A stretch of 42,675 nt of DNA from contig DATANR010000032.1 of assembly GCA_036266155.1 (NCBI GenBank), positions 1-42,675 of the forward strand. Direction: 5' to 3'. Numbering within the stretch: the stretch's first letter is position 1; each line of letters opens with the position of its first letter. The DNA comes from SIAJ01 sp036266155. GTDB taxonomy: Bacteria > Planctomycetota > Planctomycetia > Gemmatales > Gemmataceae. The position numbers and the translations under genes are program-made. Below are positions 41,577 to 42,675 of the stretch, piece after piece. Below the pieces are notes generated by a model. The model saw nothing but the letters and a program-made list of their open reading frames with translations. It ran no database searches and was not told the origin of the DNA.

Positions 41577-42407
41577 TCAATTGCCCGCCGGGAACACGCG
41601 CAAGGGCAGGTACACAATGGACGACTTCTTGGAAATGTTGTCCGTCGCCTTGAGCTGGATCAGGAAGCCGCCTTCGCGGTTGAGCGGCACGAGAAACCGC
41701 ATCGGAACGCCCACCAGCTTCTCGTCGACTTTGCCATCGACCTCGTCCGGGATGTTCTTGACCGTCGGTTTGACGAGCGTCGGTTGCTTGTCCTTGTCGT
41801 ATACGACCATTTCGATGGAGATGCTCGGCTGCTTCGTGCCAGGATCACGGGCGAAGTCAACGACGGCAAAGTGCACGAACAGCGCCTGACCTGAAACGCC
41901 GACCAGGGGGGCCGCAATCTCGCCCTTCTGGTCCGCGGCTGTGTACAGCTGGACGATGCCGAAACCCTTGGGCAGAACTTCGAATTTCTGATCGAGCGAC
42001 TTCGCAACCGGCTTGGCCGGATCAGAAAGGTCGGTCACCGTTACTTTGCAAGTGTAGATGCCGGCCGCCTGGTCAGGACCAACGCTGACGAAGGCACGGG
42101 CCGGCAACTTCGTTCCGCCGAGCGGCACAAAGTCGTCGGGGCGTTCCACGGCCGGCTGCTTGAAAATGCTTTTGGCCGTGGAATCAAAGACTTCCATCGC
42201 CATCGAGTATTTCACTCGCCCGGTGTCGCTGACCTTGATGCCTTCGATGTCGAAAGACAGGAAGAAGATGTCGCCGGGCAGGAGCTTGTTGTCCGGCCGG
42301 GTGGATCCAAGTTCGCCGTAGGTAATCCGGGGGTTGCTCAAGTTCAGCCCGCCGCCCTGACTTGGCGTCAGCGTGAGGGCCGCGAACAGGGCCACGCTCG
42401 TCAACAT
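41577..42407 (-). CDS. Exported beta-rich protein of unknown function
   Basis: A 276-residue protein with signal peptide MLTSVALFAALTLTPSQG. The body alternates short hydrophobic beta strands with charged loops (ITYGELGSTRPDNKLLPGDIFFLSFDIEG, YTCKVTVTDLSDPAKPVAKSLDQKFEV, GGFLIQLKATDNISKKSSIVYLPLRVF). Two copies of an Ig-like sandwich are likely. AAAGGAC precedes the ATG by about six bases; an in-frame ATG at 42434 adds nine residues. I do not recognise a specific family. 42408-42554 upstream shows nothing I can identify. Confidence 0.8.
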   Translation of the reverse strand: MLTSVALFAALTLTPSQGGGLNLSNPRITYGELGSTRPDNKLLPGDIFFLSFDIEGIKVSDTGRVKYSMAMEVFDSTAKSIFKQPAVERPDDFVPLGGTKLPARAFVSVGPDQAAGIYTCKVTVTDLSDPAKPVAKSLDQKFEVLPKGFGIVQLYTAADQKGEIAAPLVGVSGQALFVHFAVVDFARDPGTKQPSISIEMVVYDKDKQPTLVKPTVKNIPDEVDGKVDEKLVGVPMRFLVPLNREGGFLIQLKATDNISKKSSIVYLPLRVFPAGN

Positions 42408-42554
42408 GGGGAAGTCCTTTCGCTTCAGATTCAATCGGAGTGAATTCGGGGCCTATTTTGCGCAGAACCGCTCGTAAACGCCATAGCAGTTACAAGTTGG
42501 TGACGCCGGCCGGCCGACCAGATTTCTCGGAGACTGCGTAGTTCTACTGTCTAG

Positions 42555-42675
42555 CTACCGTCGCTGTTCGTTCTTCAATGGTGGTATGGCGTTACGCGCG
42601 CGATGGTGATAGTACCGCGCCAGCTCGTTGCGCCGCAGCCAGCGATTGGTGCGGCGGATGATCATCGGCTTGGTG
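42555..42675 (-). CDS. C-terminal end of an unidentified protein, cut by window edge
   Basis: An open frame of 39 codons enters from the right edge on the minus strand and stops with TAG at 42555-42557. The visible end is very basic (MIIRRTNRWLRRNELARYYHHRARN and a final LKNEQRR). It looks like a real protein tail, not random sequence, but the family is not identifiable. It is codirectional with the genes to the left, 147 bases before the next start. Confidence 0.5.
   Translation of the reverse strand, partial: TKPMIIRRTNRWLRRNELARYYHHRARNAIPPLKNEQRR

Noticed and set aside
1..42675. CRISPR arrays, tRNA and rRNA genes, integrase or transposase
   Set aside because: No regular spaced direct repeats, no cloverleaf-like or rRNA sequence, and no recognisable transposase frame seen on either strand by eye.

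Overview
The window reads as a chromosomal segment of a GC-rich planctomycete, most likely from the Gemmataceae. The lineage call is inference from gene content: a PVC-type cytochrome c/dehydrogenase protein, two PQQ-type beta-propeller lipoprotein-like proteins, an ECF sigma factor with a long membrane-anchored extension, a protein with the planctomycete LExR-type export motif, a DUF1080 protein, and many intergenic inverted repeats. No rRNA, tRNA, CRISPR array, phage or transposase gene was seen. Coding density is high and several convergent genes end with touching or nearly touching stop codons.

Layout. 1-6.0 kb: a truncated secreted DUF1080 protein (minus), then a glycosyltransferase-like protein, cinA, deoC (minus), a four-pass membrane HEAT-repeat protein and a GNAT acetyltransferase. 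6.1-11.8 kb: a possible 34-residue protein, a large PVC cytochrome protein, a GT4 glycosyltransferase, a 70-residue basic protein and a PQQ beta-propeller protein. 11.9-16.9 kb: a PagL-like lipid A deacylase, endonuclease IV, and a translationally overlapped minus-strand set (TIM-barrel isomerase, CehA-like protein, RCK potassium channel). 17-20.6 kb: PcrA/UvrD helicase, acpS, a 68-residue protein and a secreted cyclophilin. 20.7-26.4 kb: an SBBP-repeat surface protein, a large inverted repeat and a hisD-hisC-hisB set. 26.6-32.2 kb: alpha-glucan phosphorylase, a hybrid histidine kinase carrying a LOV photosensor, and a class III-type sirtuin. 32.3-42.7 kb: an unrecognised Tat-type secreted protein, a BON/secretin protein, the sigma-factor/metalloprotease fusion, a PQQ protein and its partner, a PSP1-like Cys-rich protein with a TPR-YggX fusion, a secreted unknown protein and the tail of one more gene.

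How they fit together. Housekeeping functions (DNA repair and replication, histidine synthesis, acyl carrier protein activation, nucleoside and glycogen catabolism) are interleaved with planctomycete-type envelope and signalling genes. The most unusual items are: (1) an ECF sigma factor joined in one reading frame to a transmembrane helix and a gluzincin-type HExxH metalloprotease; (2) a membrane hybrid histidine kinase whose PAS domain has the LOV cysteine and flavin contacts; (3) a PSP1-like protein with six clustered cysteines next to a TPR-YggX iron-trafficking fusion; (4) at least eight structured intergenic repeats of different families, one of which seems to have supplied the C-terminus of a glycosyltransferase.
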